NCBI GenBank assembly: GCA_946902875.1
Contig: OX336350.1
Coordinates: forward strand, 18,342,048 to 18,406,047
Reading direction: 5' to 3'
Origin: Nematopogon swammerdamellus
Taxonomy: Eukaryota; Arthropoda; Insecta; Lepidoptera; Adelidae
Length of the DNA stretch: 64,000 nt
Part shown: in pieces, positions 12,901-63,220 of the stretch
Numbering within the stretch: position 1 is the stretch's first letter
Layout: each line of letters begins with the position of its first letter
Translations under genes and position numbers: made by a program
Notes under the pieces: generated by a model
The model's input: only the letters and a program-made list of their open reading frames with translations
What the model was told of the DNA's origin: nothing
Databases searched by the model: none

Positions 12901-14359
12901 GTAGCATACAAAATTTGAAGAAATCTCTCCAATCATTATTTATATACATATCACACACGCTAAATCCCGACAATCGGGGTAATCAGAGTAATTGGTGTTG
13001 TGCTGCAAGAAGTCTGGTAAATTACAGCACAACACGTCACGTCCGACCACCACGTTTCGCAAAGTATTCAAACAAGATTCAATCGATCAAGCAGCAAGTA
13101 AGGCACATAGACCCACCCACCTGCTGCATGACTCGGAGGAAGTACCGTGCCAAGGTGAGAGGTGGCGAGCCTGTCACCCTTTAGCACGGCATCTTGTTCT
13201 TATCCCTTAGTCGCCTTTTACGACATGCATGGGGAGAGACGCAAGTACATAGAGTGTGTGAGGCCTGGCGTGAGTAACACTGTAAGTACCTACTAAACTT
13301 TAACACCAAGACTTTCAAATATGTATATTATTATTCCTATGACTTCCGGAAGGGCGATTCGGCCCCCGAAGATCGGCGTATATAATAATATATTTAAATA
13401 TAAAAATAATGCTTTGGCTCTAAAGTTTACTTACAATTAAAGTGATCCGCCTTGGGGAAACGCTTCTGAACCTGAGAGCAGATAGAGTCCAGAGTCTGCG
13501 AGTCTACCGTCTGCTCCGAGAATAAACTGAGAACACAAAGAAAGGACACGAATGTATTTGCAGCACAAGAAATATCCGTTTTTCCTAATCCCCTGCCACT
13601 GATCAATATACTGCATAAATATTTCAGTGATGGAAATCCCTCCGATTCATGCTGCAGAGATGTCGTAAGAACGGGTCTGGATTAGTAGACGACTACACAG
13701 ATCGCAAATTGCTGGTATGCTTATTGTGTAGCCCGAGATACTACATGAGTTTTAGTGAAATAATTGTTTGCCCGAAAGGCACCAAAACCTTGATTTTGCA
13801 TATAAATGTATGTAAAAACAAGGGAATTGGTATGGGTGAATGTTTTGGTGGTTTAAAAAAAAATAATCAGGGTTAATTTATAGAAAATGCGTCGTGTAGC
13901 GCGTAACCTAACCTAACCTAACCTAAAGTGGAGGCGGCGCATGTCGTTTTTGCATAAATTCCTATTCAAAATAAAGGTTTTGGTGCTTTAAAAAAAAAAT
14001 ACGAAATTTAATTTGTATGAAAAATATGTTTTTCAAAATTTTTTTTCTCCGAAACTACACATTTCCGGCAAACAATTCTTTCACTATAATTCATCTCTCA
14101 ATTCGGTCTACACAATAAGCATACCAGCAATTTGCGATTTGTGTAGCCGTCTACTAATCCACACCCGTAAGAACTGCTAGTCTGGTCTGGCTAAAATATA
14201 TAGGAAAAGGAACGTAGGTAGCAGAGTATTAAAGGAAGTCGCATCTCACACAAGCGCTCCGGCAGAGAATAAAAAAACACATTGAACAGCTGGCCTGAAT
14301 AATCCAAAGTCCACTTACTCTATTATATATTTGCTATTCTCGGTTAGCAGCTGCGACAT
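778..14359 (-). CDS. CNOT11: CNOT11, CCR4-NOT complex subunit 11 (ten exons, complete)
   Basis: The product is a non-catalytic subunit of the cytoplasmic CCR4-NOT deadenylase. In the family it pairs with CNOT10 and docks on the N-terminal part of CNOT1. Ten exons (14319-14359, 13435-13526, 11102-11334, 9751-9905, 7497-7644, 5798-6064, 4775-4945, 3070-3209, 1833-1998, 778-912) join in phase into 515 codons plus TAA; human CNOT11 is about 510 residues. Family blocks in order are KADHF (residues 39-43), [95 protein letters not shown], and a C-terminus with EFSRIREAA and [12 protein letters not shown]. The ATG has an A at -3 and an in-frame TAA 18 nt upstream. The central linker (exon 6) is His/Lys/Glu-rich and not recognisably conserved. 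The two weakest donors follow exons 5 and 6. Introns are filled with transposons, but no coding exon is broken. Confidence 0.93.
986..1550 (-). mobile_element. Deleted Tc1/mariner-type element with TIRs
   Basis: Terminal inverted repeats of about 31 bp (AAGGGTTTTCC outward, then GGGACGGGTCGATGTT) are flanked by TA on both sides. The minus strand keeps part of a DDE transposase (1134-1385) with [20 protein letters not shown], including the first catalytic Asp, and [18 protein letters not shown]. It is about 565 bp long, too short to be autonomous. It sits in CNOT11 intron 9. Confidence 0.88.
1716..1771 (-). mobile_element. SINE-B 5'-end fragment
   Basis: It matches the first part of SINE-B (GGGGAGAGATGCAGTGGGGC and GACCCCACACGGTAC on plus). 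Only about 55 bp remain. Confidence 0.6.
1833..1998 (-). CDS. CNOT11: CNOT11 exon 9
   Basis: It encodes [40 protein letters not shown], then [15 protein letters not shown]. It is nearly colinear with the human protein. The acceptor is CCGCAG and the donor is AAG|GTAAGT. Confidence 0.95.
2066..2450 (-). mobile_element. LINE 3' end, CR1/jockey-like (family F)
   Basis: A poly-T start and a 3'UTR block (GCGCAACATGTGG) precede a minus-strand C-terminal ORF remnant reading [20 protein letters not shown]. Further copies lie at 16831-17296 and as fragments at 31295-31410, 48640-48735 and 57640-57785. It lies in CNOT11 intron 8. Confidence 0.7.
2446..2600 (+). mobile_element. LINE C-terminal remnant (family G)
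   Basis: The translation [20 protein letters not shown] then [17 protein letters not shown] resembles the C-terminal tail of insect LINE polyproteins. A second remnant lies at 33495-33690 on minus. It is too short for clade assignment. Confidence 0.5.
2722..3006 (-). mobile_element. LINE 3' ORF remnant
   Basis: The minus-strand translation [50 protein letters not shown] and [17 protein letters not shown] is the typical C-terminus of CR1/jockey-like LINE ORF2. It lies in CNOT11 intron 8. Confidence 0.7.
3070..3209 (-). CDS. CNOT11: CNOT11 exon 8
   Basis: It encodes [46 protein letters not shown]. This is among the most conserved stretches of the family. The acceptor is CTACAG and the donor is AG|GTCAGT. 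Confidence 0.95.
3220..3430 (-). mobile_element. LINE 3' end with (GATA)n tail (family E)
   Basis: A GATA microsatellite is followed by TACTTTATTGCTCCAGAAAA and GGCGGACTTATCCC-type sequence. Related copies start near 26293, 31416, 31676 and 45868. The microsatellite marks the 3' end of a minus-oriented element. Confidence 0.6.
3620..3967 (-). mobile_element. SINE-A copy (head truncated)
   Basis: Poly-A end at 3620; central domain and 5S-like block reach about 3967, where the tRNA-like start is lost. Confidence 0.75.
4050..4357 (+). mobile_element. LINE 3' end with (AAAT)n tail (family M)
   Basis: The translation [20 protein letters not shown] then [13 protein letters not shown] is a LINE ORF2 C-terminus. 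It is followed by an AT-rich UTR and (AAAT)n at about 4335-4355. A relative lies at 36365-36780. Confidence 0.65.
4358..4702 (-). mobile_element. SINE-B, near full length
   Basis: It reads, on plus, from the ATGT-type tail (ACATACATAT) through CGCTGAATCCCGACAATTGG and GTACCGTGCCAAGGTGAGA to the 5' end CCCCACACGG. About 345 bp. I cannot assign its head to a known RNA gene. Confidence 0.7.
4775..4945 (-). CDS. CNOT11: CNOT11 exon 7
   Basis: It encodes [40 protein letters not shown], then [17 protein letters not shown]. The LL-x(3)-DP-x-VVY-x-(V/I)G-(I/L)-xPA pattern opens the conserved C-terminal CNOT11 domain. The acceptor is CCTCAG and the donor is CAG|GTATTG. GC-rich. Confidence 0.9.
4994..5345. 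repeat. Interspersed repeat C
   Basis: It runs from GGTTTCCGTATCCCGTACGG through a CTGT/CCGT-rich stretch and ATAACAACAAATAATAAAAA to CGTGCGCGAGTAAAACTTGC. Copies also at 28460-29055, 30770-31112, 37948-38245 and 46324-46580. Its class is uncertain. Confidence 0.6.
5470..5628 (-). other. Intron-borne ORF segment, probably retroelement-derived
   Basis: The open minus frame continues out of CNOT11 exon 6 and contains [20 protein letters not shown] then [10 protein letters not shown] have the impression of having seen a [16 protein letters not shown] string in insect repetitive ORFs, but cannot confirm it. It is not part of CNOT11 in other animals. Confidence 0.35.
5600..5753 (+). mobile_element. 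SINE-B 3' part with (TATG)n tail
   Basis: It contains GTGGTCGGTGTTGTGCTGTG and GTCGGGATACAGCGTGTGGT, then TATGTATGTACGTATGTATG. The tail shows the 3' end and hence the sense strand of the family. Confidence 0.7.
5798..6064 (-). CDS. CNOT11: CNOT11 exon 6 (His/Lys/Glu-rich linker)
   Basis: It encodes [20 protein letters not shown] and then a low-complexity tract of about 60 residues built from HK-P/S/T-x-(A)-HK units ([20 protein letters not shown]), ending [15 protein letters not shown]. The opening block aligns with the variable region before the conserved C-terminal domain. The donor AAG|GTTATA is poor, and the frame stays open through the following intron to about 5384. Confidence 0.8.
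6091..6387 (+). mobile_element. LINE ORF2 C-terminal remnant
   Basis: [27 protein letters not shown]-type and [37 protein letters not shown] then stop: the standard end of CR1/jockey-like ORF2. It is open over about 95 codons. It begins about 30 bp from CNOT11 exon 6. Confidence 0.75.
6405..7496. other. CNOT11 intron 5: SINE tails and AT-rich DNA
   Basis: Positions about 6405-6640 hold two short SINE tail pieces meeting in opposite orientation (CACCCATGTTGGATTACATT next to TCCGGCATGGGTGGCTG). Positions 6640-7440 show no feature I can name. An (AAAT)n stretch lies at about 7442-7462, directly before exon 5. Confidence 0.5.
7497..7644 (-). CDS. CNOT11: CNOT11 exon 5
   Basis: It encodes [40 protein letters not shown], then GLDDDLDSE. 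The acceptor is GTTCAG. The donor GAG|GTCTGC is weak, but it is the only GT near the end of homology and keeps phase 0 into exon 6. Confidence 0.8.
7938..8150 (-). mobile_element. SINE-A 3' half
   Basis: Poly-A end at 7938; breaks off in the central domain near 8150. Then come about 140 bp of unassigned sequence and the RTE element. Confidence 0.7.
8299..9530 (-). mobile_element. RTE-type non-LTR retrotransposon, 5' truncated
   Basis: The minus strand carries 378 uninterrupted codons (8316-9452) of reverse transcriptase. It has [12 protein letters not shown] (first catalytic Asp block), [31 protein letters not shown] (catalytic Asp pair), [18 protein letters not shown], then a C-terminal region with [11 protein letters not shown] and [11 protein letters not shown]. 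The endonuclease part is missing. Upstream of 9452 the frame has a stop (ATGCGCTAA-type context), so the 5' end is degraded. The 3' end carries (CAGT)n, typical of RTE. Confidence 0.9.
9751..9905 (-). CDS. CNOT11: CNOT11 exon 4
   Basis: It begins [20 protein letters not shown] and continues to [20 protein letters not shown]. KKTxRQI is a conserved CNOT11 motif. The acceptor is TTGCAG and the donor is GG|GTGAGT. Confidence 0.9.
9934..10242 (+). mobile_element. SINE-A copy (starts inside 5S block)
   Basis: It begins at ACTTGGATGGGTGATCGC and runs to GTGACAGTTTCCAT and poly-A. It ends next to the hAT MITE at 10253. Confidence 0.8.
10253..10471. mobile_element. hAT-type MITE (family I)
   Basis: TIRs are CAAGAACGTTGAATAGGT on the left and its inverse ending ACGTTCTTG on the right. 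Flanks TTAGCAAC/GTAGCAAG agree at 6 of 8 positions. Internal GCGCTCTGATTGGGTGGTA is repeated twice. Relatives lie at 36513-36710 and 47869-48182. Confidence 0.8.
10505..10750 (+). mobile_element. SINE-A 3' half
   Basis: It runs from GTAGGCCCCGTCGTACTAGG through GTGTTTTCCATCCAGTTCAG to the tail CCGTGTCAGTTTCCATAATA and poly-A. Confidence 0.75.
10778..10843. repeat. Tail-to-tail palindrome of two SINE-A ends
   Basis: A minus-oriented SINE-A tail (CTTTTTTTTATGGAAACTGA) meets a plus-oriented tail (TCAGTTTCCATTAAAAAAAA) at GGTTGGCAGCCAACC. The whole forms an almost perfect hairpin of about 65 bp. Confidence 0.85.
10852..10992 (-). mobile_element. SINE-A copy with internal deletion
   Basis: A short tail part joins directly to the 5S-like block (CCATCCAAGTACTGACCGCG) and the tRNA-like head (CACCACTGAGCTAGCGAGGC). 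The central domain is missing. Confidence 0.75.
11102..11334 (-). CDS. CNOT11: CNOT11 exon 3
   Basis: It holds the N-terminal helical region: [31 protein letters not shown], then [20 protein letters not shown] and [12 protein letters not shown]. The pattern QRL-x-AL-x(5)-MYR followed by NPF/SPF and an ERxFI block is the CNOT11 signature. The donor is GAT|GTGAGA, in phase 0 with exon 4. It is unusually GC-rich compared with its AT-rich introns. Confidence 0.9.
11362..11829 (-). mobile_element. hAT remnant with transposase C-terminus
   Basis: The left end CAGGGTTTCTCAAACTTT and the inverse right end (AGATTGAGAATAGCTG) resemble hAT/Charlie termini. The flanks CTTTATG/CTTTATTG look like a near-perfect target duplication. 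The minus strand encodes [20 protein letters not shown] then [13 protein letters not shown], like the C-terminal part of Buster/Charlie-type transposases. It is frameshifted and inactive. It lies in CNOT11 intron 2. Confidence 0.65.
11838..11975. repeat. Inverted-repeat element (GGCGGTGCTA hairpin)
   Basis: The arms read AAAGTTGAAGGCGGTGCTA and TAGCACCGCCTTCAACTCTA with about 60 bp between. This is a small hairpin, probably the end of a DNA element. Confidence 0.55.
12247..12752. mobile_element. SINE-B (plus) followed by SINE-D (minus)
   Basis: Positions 12247-12462 are the 5' half of SINE-B in sense orientation. Positions 12466-12752 are a minus-oriented SINE-D ending in a degenerate tRNA-like head (GGGGATTCTAACCCCGAGAT). 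The two abut. Confidence 0.65.
12781..12900 (-). mobile_element. RTE 3'-end fragment
   Basis: It matches the 3' end of the RTE at 8299-9530: (CAGT)n, then AGCGTGTAAGCGTCCACTTC and CCGGCCTTCACCGATACGGA. Another piece lies near 165-240. Confidence 0.75.
12942..13240 (-). mobile_element. SINE-B copy
   Basis: Tail-first on plus (TACATATCACACACGCTAAA) and breaks at GGGGAGAGACGCAAG before the true 5' end. Confidence 0.7.
13435..13526 (-). CDS. CNOT11: CNOT11 exon 2
   Basis: The acceptor is TTCTCAG and the donor is T|GTAAGT. It encodes [20 protein letters not shown] followed by [15 protein letters not shown] matches the conserved family core just before the helical repeat region. It enters in phase 2 and leaves in phase 1, fitting its neighbours. 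Confidence 0.9.
13673..14166. mobile_element. Non-autonomous hAT with long TIRs and telomere-type repeat
   Basis: TIRs of about 68 bp (left GGGTCTGGATTAGTAGACGA; right is its inverse with few changes) are flanked by the perfect 8-bp duplication GTAAGAAC (13665-13672 and 14167-14174). It is 494 bp with no coding capacity. It contains four CCTAA units at 13904-13926. Related internal sequence recurs at 14750-14935 and 27175-27690. It lies in CNOT11 intron 1. Confidence 0.88.
14319..14359 (-). CDS. CNOT11: CNOT11 exon 1 (start exon)
   Basis: It encodes [13 protein letters not shown] plus two bases of the next codon. The donor is GTAAGT directly after ATAGA. An in-frame TAA lies 18 nt before the ATG, so no longer N-terminus is available in this exon. 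The divergent flank at 14360-14520 shows no clear TATA box. Confidence 0.85.
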
Positions 14360-15290
14360 CTTACCCGACACACTTTATAACTACAAAAACTCACAAAAAT
14401 ACTGGATTTTGATAAAAGCATTCGGTTATTATCCAAACTTAACCTCAAAACTCCTTCGTAACCAATAATATTTATGACATCTGTCTGTCTGTTCTGTCAA
14501 TAATGAATGAAATGAAATAAGGATGCGCATGAGCGGACTCCTTAGTCCTTCCTATATAAAACAGAGAAAGGTCTAGAGAAGGATCTAGTTTCATTAGTGC
14601 GTGGTGTGTTTTTTTCTTCTTTTTCTAGCTGGACGGGGCGGGACGGGAGCGGGAGGGAACGGAAATTTGACGGTCCGCCTCCTAAAAGACTTTATCAATC
14701 CCTCGAATCTTAATCCTGCAAACCTTCGTTTGGGTCTTCGGCAAGTATAAATAAGTGATGTTTTGGTGGTTTAAAAAAGAAATAACCAGGGTTAATATGT
14801 AGAAGATGCGTCGCTACGCGACGCATCTTTTATATACCTTAACCTAATGTTGAGGCGATGCATGTCGTTTTTGTTACGATTGTATTTCCGAAAATAAAGC
14901 TTTAAGGTGGTTATAAAAAAATTTGAACACCCCAACATAGCTTAAAAAAGAAAAAAAAAGAAAAAACATTTTGTGGGACTCGAACCAATGGTCAAAAAAT
15001 ACAAACCCTACACGCTTACCACTGAGCTAACAAATTACATAAACGACCAAACGAATATCGGCTTCTGTTGGTTCGCTCCGGGCGAAGGAGTAGGTATAAT
15101 AGGAGTGAAGAATTAGATGGATTAAAAAAGTCTTTCAGGTGTCGTATCGGAAATTTGAAATGTCAAACAAAATAGATATTTTTTTTTTTGTTGCTTTTAT
15201 CCCTTTTTTGGGATAGGCAAAGGTATTATACCATGCAGCCTTGTCTGTTATTTATTATATATATATTTTTGCGAGTGAGACGTCGTATTA
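14360..15290. other. Intergenic region upstream of CNOT11
   Basis: This holds the presumed CNOT11 5'UTR and promoter (no distinct motif found), a fragment related to the hAT element above (14750-14935, with the 25-bp hairpin AGATGCGTCGC-TAC-GCGACGCATCT near 14803), and a tRNA-like block on minus (14975-15050) with TTAGCTCAGTGGTAAGC and GGTTCGAGTCCC. The tRNA-like block lacks a believable full cloverleaf. Confidence 0.5.
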
Positions 15291-15299
15291 GTTAGGGAG

Positions 15300-16665
15300 G
15301 CGAATAGGGGTTTTTCGGGCATACTCGAGCGCATCAGTATATGAGAGATACCTTAGACCTAATAGAACAACTTTGGAAAGTATTAGCTCTTTATTTAATG
15401 ACGCGCGCCTAGGATAGACGATCAGATTAGTAAAAAAAATCGATAGTCTGAAATACTCGAGCGCGTCAGATTAAGATATTGGGGGTTGATTTTAGTGTTT
15501 TAAGACTAAATTTAACTAATCTGACGATAAGTCCTTGACGCCGCAAAGATAGAGGGTCGCGAACTTGTAAAAAAAAAAAACGTTAATCCGGTATTCTCGA
15601 GCGCGATCAATTTTTTTTTTATTTTGAAAAATATAATCTAAAACTTACAAAAAATACAAAATCTGCCGGTTTCCGCAAGACCGGAAGTGTGGAGGAGGCA
15701 TTTCGTCTTCCGAAAAACGCGTTGCGGCATATAAATCGCAAACGATACATTTTACAAAAAAAAGGTTTAAATAAAGAAAAAGGTAATTTTTTTTTACACA
15801 AAAAAGGTCTCTTTATATTTTTGTCTAAAGTCAAAACTTTTGGACTTATAGCATCATAAAAACTCAAACTCCCGGTTTTTTGAGTATATCTCGAAAACGG
15901 AGGGTGTTACAAAAAAAATTGATATGAAACAACGATGATTAAATGATCTGACTTTTATTATATCTCAAACTTTTTTTTTCATAAAGCTTCTCAAAAGTTT
16001 TTGTGGACCCAAAAAAAGTTCCGCGTATCTGTATAAAAATACAATTTTTACTACGATTCATCTACATTTACGTTAATTGTATCTATCGCTTTATTGTCAT
16101 TCCTAAATTCCCCGTTTTATCAGAAAAATTAAGAATAAAACTTTTTTTCGTCAGAATAAGAGAACCCACCAACATTTTTGTCAGATTAAGAAAATATGCT
16201 TTCAGGACACCGAGATGAACCCTCCATATAAAAATCTGACGCTCTCGAGTATTTCAAAAGAACGTTTTTTTTTGCATTTTTAAAAATTTGTTGTAAGTTA
16301 TCGTCACCCCGAAATCGTCAGTTTTTTTGAAGGGAGCTTCCTTGGGGCCTACTTAACTCCCCTTGTGAAAATCTGACGCTCTCGAGTACATTTATTTTTT
16401 TCGGATTTTTTACTATCTTGTATGCCTACCCCCACCACGCAAACCGGCAGATTAGTATACCGTTGTTATCAGAGGCACTTGGGGCATACGTGGTATGAAT
16501 ATCTGACGAGCTCGAGAATGCCCAAGTAACTGTTTTTTTTACATTTTTGAAAAACCGTACACGCCATACCCACCGCTAAAATGGTTTTTACCATACTAGC
16601 TTTTCTTTTCGAAATTACTTCATCTTTCGATTTTAATAGGTCTCGGCGGTGCTCGAGAATGGCGC
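15300..16665. repeat. Diverged array of about 135-bp units carrying a CTCGAG motif
   Basis: A motif with core TCTGACGC-n-CTCGAGTAT recurs at 15322, 15453 and 15593 in one orientation. It recurs at 16235, 16372, 16502 and about 16645 in the other, with spacings of about 130-145 bp. Each copy is followed by a T-rich run in its own orientation. The middle (15640-16200) is AT-rich with no recognisable gene. I do not know the family. Confidence 0.7.
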
Positions 16666-16755
16666 CATTTAGCGACCTCACCTCCCTAACTATCGAACTG
16701 CATACGCATCACGAAAACCCGATCTGTCCAGACGTGCCAGCTTTAGTTAACCGAC

Positions 16756-17530
16756 CTGTACAGCAGTAGTTAAAGGCACTGGACAAAGTATAGTATAGCA
16801 AGGAATACCGAATAAGTAGGTCTAGGTACTTAATTTTTTTTTGATAGCGCGACATGCATGTGGCATCATTTCACGTAAAAGTAAGTGTCTAACGATGCCC
16901 ATGGATATTCTGTGATGCACGGGGATTGCGAACGCCATGACGGCCTGACAGGAGCCTTTTCACGCCTCTTTTGCAAAACCCCAGGCTGTATTTGGGAGGA
17001 AATAGATGGGCAGGGAGTGCGTTCCGCATTTTCCCGGTTCTGTGAATAAAAGACCTACGGAACCGGTTGGTCCAGGTAGGTCGACTGAATAGGGGTGCAT
17101 CCCCCGCCCAGTACGCGTGGTGCGGAAGTGGAATGGGAACGGCGGAATCGCGCTAAACAGCTCCTCCGAACACTCCACATGAAATATACGATAGAACACA
17201 CTTATGGAGCCGACGTCCCTACGGAGTTGCAGTGGTTCTAAGTCGCAGGACACCGCAGGGTCACCTACCAGTCGCATGGCACGACGCTGGATTTATTAGG
17301 TACTACATTTAACTTTTTATTATTGTTTTTATTGTTTTTACTTTTTACTTCCCTTTATATACTATTGCCCAGTCGCAGTACAGCAGTAATTAAAGGCACT
17401 GGACAATATATAGTATAGCAAGGAATACCGAATAAGTAGGTCTAGGTACTACTAAATTTAACGTTGTAGTAATTTTTTTATTGTTTATTTTTTCTGTATT
17501 CTCTGCATTCAAAATAATGGAACTCGTGTC
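16756..17530. repeat. Tandem duplication interrupted by a LINE 3' end
   Basis: The block AAGGCACTGGACAA...AGGAATACCGAATAAGTAGG occurs at 16756-16830 and 17379-17450, each followed by TACTAC-type AT-rich sequence. The family-F LINE 3' end (16831-17296) sits inside the first unit. Confidence 0.75.
16831..17296 (-). mobile_element. LINE 3' end (family F) with 8-bp target duplication
   Basis: Poly-T at the left, 3'UTR, then the minus-strand C-terminus LQLRRDVGSISVFYRIFHVE, CSEELFSAIPPFPFHFRTTR. Flanked by TAGGTACT at 16823-16830 and 17297-17304. Confidence 0.8.
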
Positions 17531-18157
17531 TGCCTAAATAAATATTTCCTTTCGTTGTTTCAAGAGAATGGTTACGTGCGCACTTAATGGCCACCTTTTA
17601 CCTCTACAATCTCAATCTATTAGGGTTAATCGTTCAAATTATAAGCTCTAGAATGCTCTTCCTAGTTCCTAAGTTCCTACCCATGCATTTCCCCCTCCCT
17701 ATAACAGTAACGGACACTACTACTTTACTACTACGCATGCACTCATAAAGAATTCATCACCTCCTTGTACACTGTCTGTCTCTTATCAACATAAATATTG
17801 ACCCGCTACGCGCTCTATCAATATAGTCTTAAAGAGCGTGTACCTATAGCACAATGAAGTTTATCAAATATTTTATTCGGTGAACGAATTGCTGATAAGA
17901 TAAGAAGAGCACCAGTCATAAGTTTTTCATTAAAATACGCGAAGATTCCTACAAGAGTGCTTATTTTCGTAAACGTATTTTAGCGTATATTTTCATATTT
18001 TGATGAAAAAATTGGTTCCAATCCCGCGCGCGGACTATAAGTTAGAAGTGTTAAAAGTTATGTAAGTGTGGTGGGGTGTACGTTTTAATTGCGATATGTG
18101 AAGCGATTGGATTGCAATCAGGAAGATTAGCTGGTGGTGTGGGGTGTCGTCACCGCG
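17531..18157. other. Nedd4 upstream region
   Basis: AT-rich single-copy-looking sequence with no recognisable repeat. The last 150 bp (GCGCGCGGACTATAAGTTAG onward) probably hold the Nedd4 5'UTR. No core promoter motif is convincing. Confidence 0.4.
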
Positions 18158-61137
<42,980 letters not shown>

Positions 61138-63220
61138 GTGAGTTGGTTTTTAACAAACCTTTATGCGTATATTATTTGTGGGATAGATTCAAGTCACTTT
61201 AATTTGTTGCATTCCTTTGAAGAGCGCGTCTCTTTTTACTTAGACATTGATATTAATTTGTATGGGGTCATTGCCAATTTTAGGTTAGAAAAATACAGAA
61301 AAAATGTTGACGTGCTTCTAAATAAAAAAATGTGCTTCTAAATAAGTGAATCCTTACTTGTTTTACATTTGTAGGTAATTTCATTGGCTTTACGTGCCAA
61401 TAAGTTCATTGACATAAATTCATTGCTTTTCGAAATACTTGAGTTTATTTGGGCGCGCATGTGCAGCGCTATTTGACGCGATCCCGCCGTCCCCTTTCCA
61501 CGACATGCACTGGGCAGTGTGACGATGTCACTATTTACTGTATAATATATTATGTTTATTATGTTTATGCAGAGATAATGTGGAGTATATTAATCATTTT
61601 CTATAATATGTATGAGCGCCCTCTAGTGGCATATAGAGAAAGCAACATACTAGGATGTGGGTTTGGTTTGAAATTTTCAAACACAGCGATAGTTAATTGA
61701 TCGGGTTGAAAGTATAGCGTGTTACGGATAGGTGGCGTTTTAAGGCGGTCAATGGTGAACATTCTAGGAATACGTGCTTAGTTATAGGCTGATATATGAA
61801 ATGTCTGTTGTTACTTCTTAAAATTGATAGAGAAAGTAGTATAGAGTCGTTGAAATAACGTATTTGTTAGAATTTTGTTAAATATTATAGATGTTTTATC
61901 AAGCAATTAATAAGTAATTACATAGAACATAGAACACTAATGTTATTTTTGGATTAATTTACAAAATTTATATTGCGAGTGATGTTTGTGCCTAAGTAAA
62001 AGCTTAGTTCGGCTTGTAGTTGTATGGGCATTCAACCATGTTGACTTTTGTGGTCATTTTCAGTAGGGAAGGGATTTGTATGCTTATAAAAACGGGAGCT
62101 GGGAACAAATTGGGGAGGGCACGAGGAGTCAGTCGGGTTGATATCTGTAAAAGGATCAGTCCTGTCGATATCTTGAAGAAGTTCTGAACACCGAAAAAGA
62201 CCAATCGCGAAATGAGAGTCGTGCCAATATCTGAAAAGAACTAGTTTCAATATTTAATACGCGAGAGAAAATTATCGCTCATCGCTGCGCCGTGCGTATT
62301 GCAGAATGAGTTTTTCGGGAAAACCGGTTGGAGTCTGCGCGTTTTTTGTCAGTTTTGTGATAGTAGGAGTTTTTAGTTTATAATTTTACGATCAGCTCGG
62401 AAGCTCTCCTAGGTTTTCAAAAACCTGTTATTCTAGTAATTGAGGAGAGAGGTAATTTTAAACAATACTACACGTCAACTCACGTAATTCTACATTTGTT
62501 CTAGATATAAAATTTGATTTTAATTAATAACATTTTATTATTTTTGACATTACACATTACGAGATTAATTGTAAATGATTCTCTTGGAGAATTAGTTTGC
62601 ACAAAAATTATGGAGTTTGATTAGGGAAAACTACAAAGGTAAATTCTGTCTTTAGAACTTGGTATGTCAACCACTTTCTTCTGCGATGTTTTGGGGCAGT
62701 AGAATTAAAAATAAATTAATTTTGATCGTTTACGATATAAAACCAGGGTTACTACGAACAGTTTATTGTACATGACATGGCTCCGAAATTAATATAAAAA
62801 AAATTTCATGAATGTAAAATTCACGAAACGCAAGCGATCACTTCAAAATTTGGCCATTATTGTTATTCTTTTCGTGTCTGGAAAGACTGGAAATTTAACT
62901 TTTTGAGGTACGATTTTGACTGAATTGGTGGGAAATGAAAAACCAATCGAGGAAAAGCGCGTTTCCGTCACAGCGGTGCCGTGACCAGGTAATTTTCCGG
63001 GAAAACTAAAGAAAATTCCAAAGAAAAAAAAAGCAAAATAATACTTTTTTTTTTTTATATTTAGTAAAATAATAACGCGTTCATTTTGAAATGGGGTAGG
63101 GTCGAAGCTTAAATTAGGAAAATTGAAGAAAATTAGGTTAGATTTTATAATCTGAATTAAAATTATTACGTTAAGTTTGCTTGATTCGCAACCCGCAATC
63201 CAAAACAAAATCAGTCGCTT
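61138..63220. other. Nedd4 intron 12, left part
   Basis: AT-rich sequence with no exon, repeat or RNA gene that I can recognise. No second-half WW3 exon (T-x-TTQWEDPR type) was found on plus. Confidence 0.5.

Noticed and set aside
14975..15050. tRNA gene on minus
   Set aside because: A and B boxes are visible but acceptor and anticodon stems do not pair well; likely a SINE head or pseudogene.
15619..15867. 82-codon minus ORF in the CTCGAG array
   Set aside because: Phe/Lys-rich reading of AT-rich DNA with no homology I recognise.
16756..17450. LTR retrotransposon bounded by direct repeats
   Set aside because: The repeats are a tandem duplication; the material between is a LINE 3' end with its own TAGGTACT duplication.
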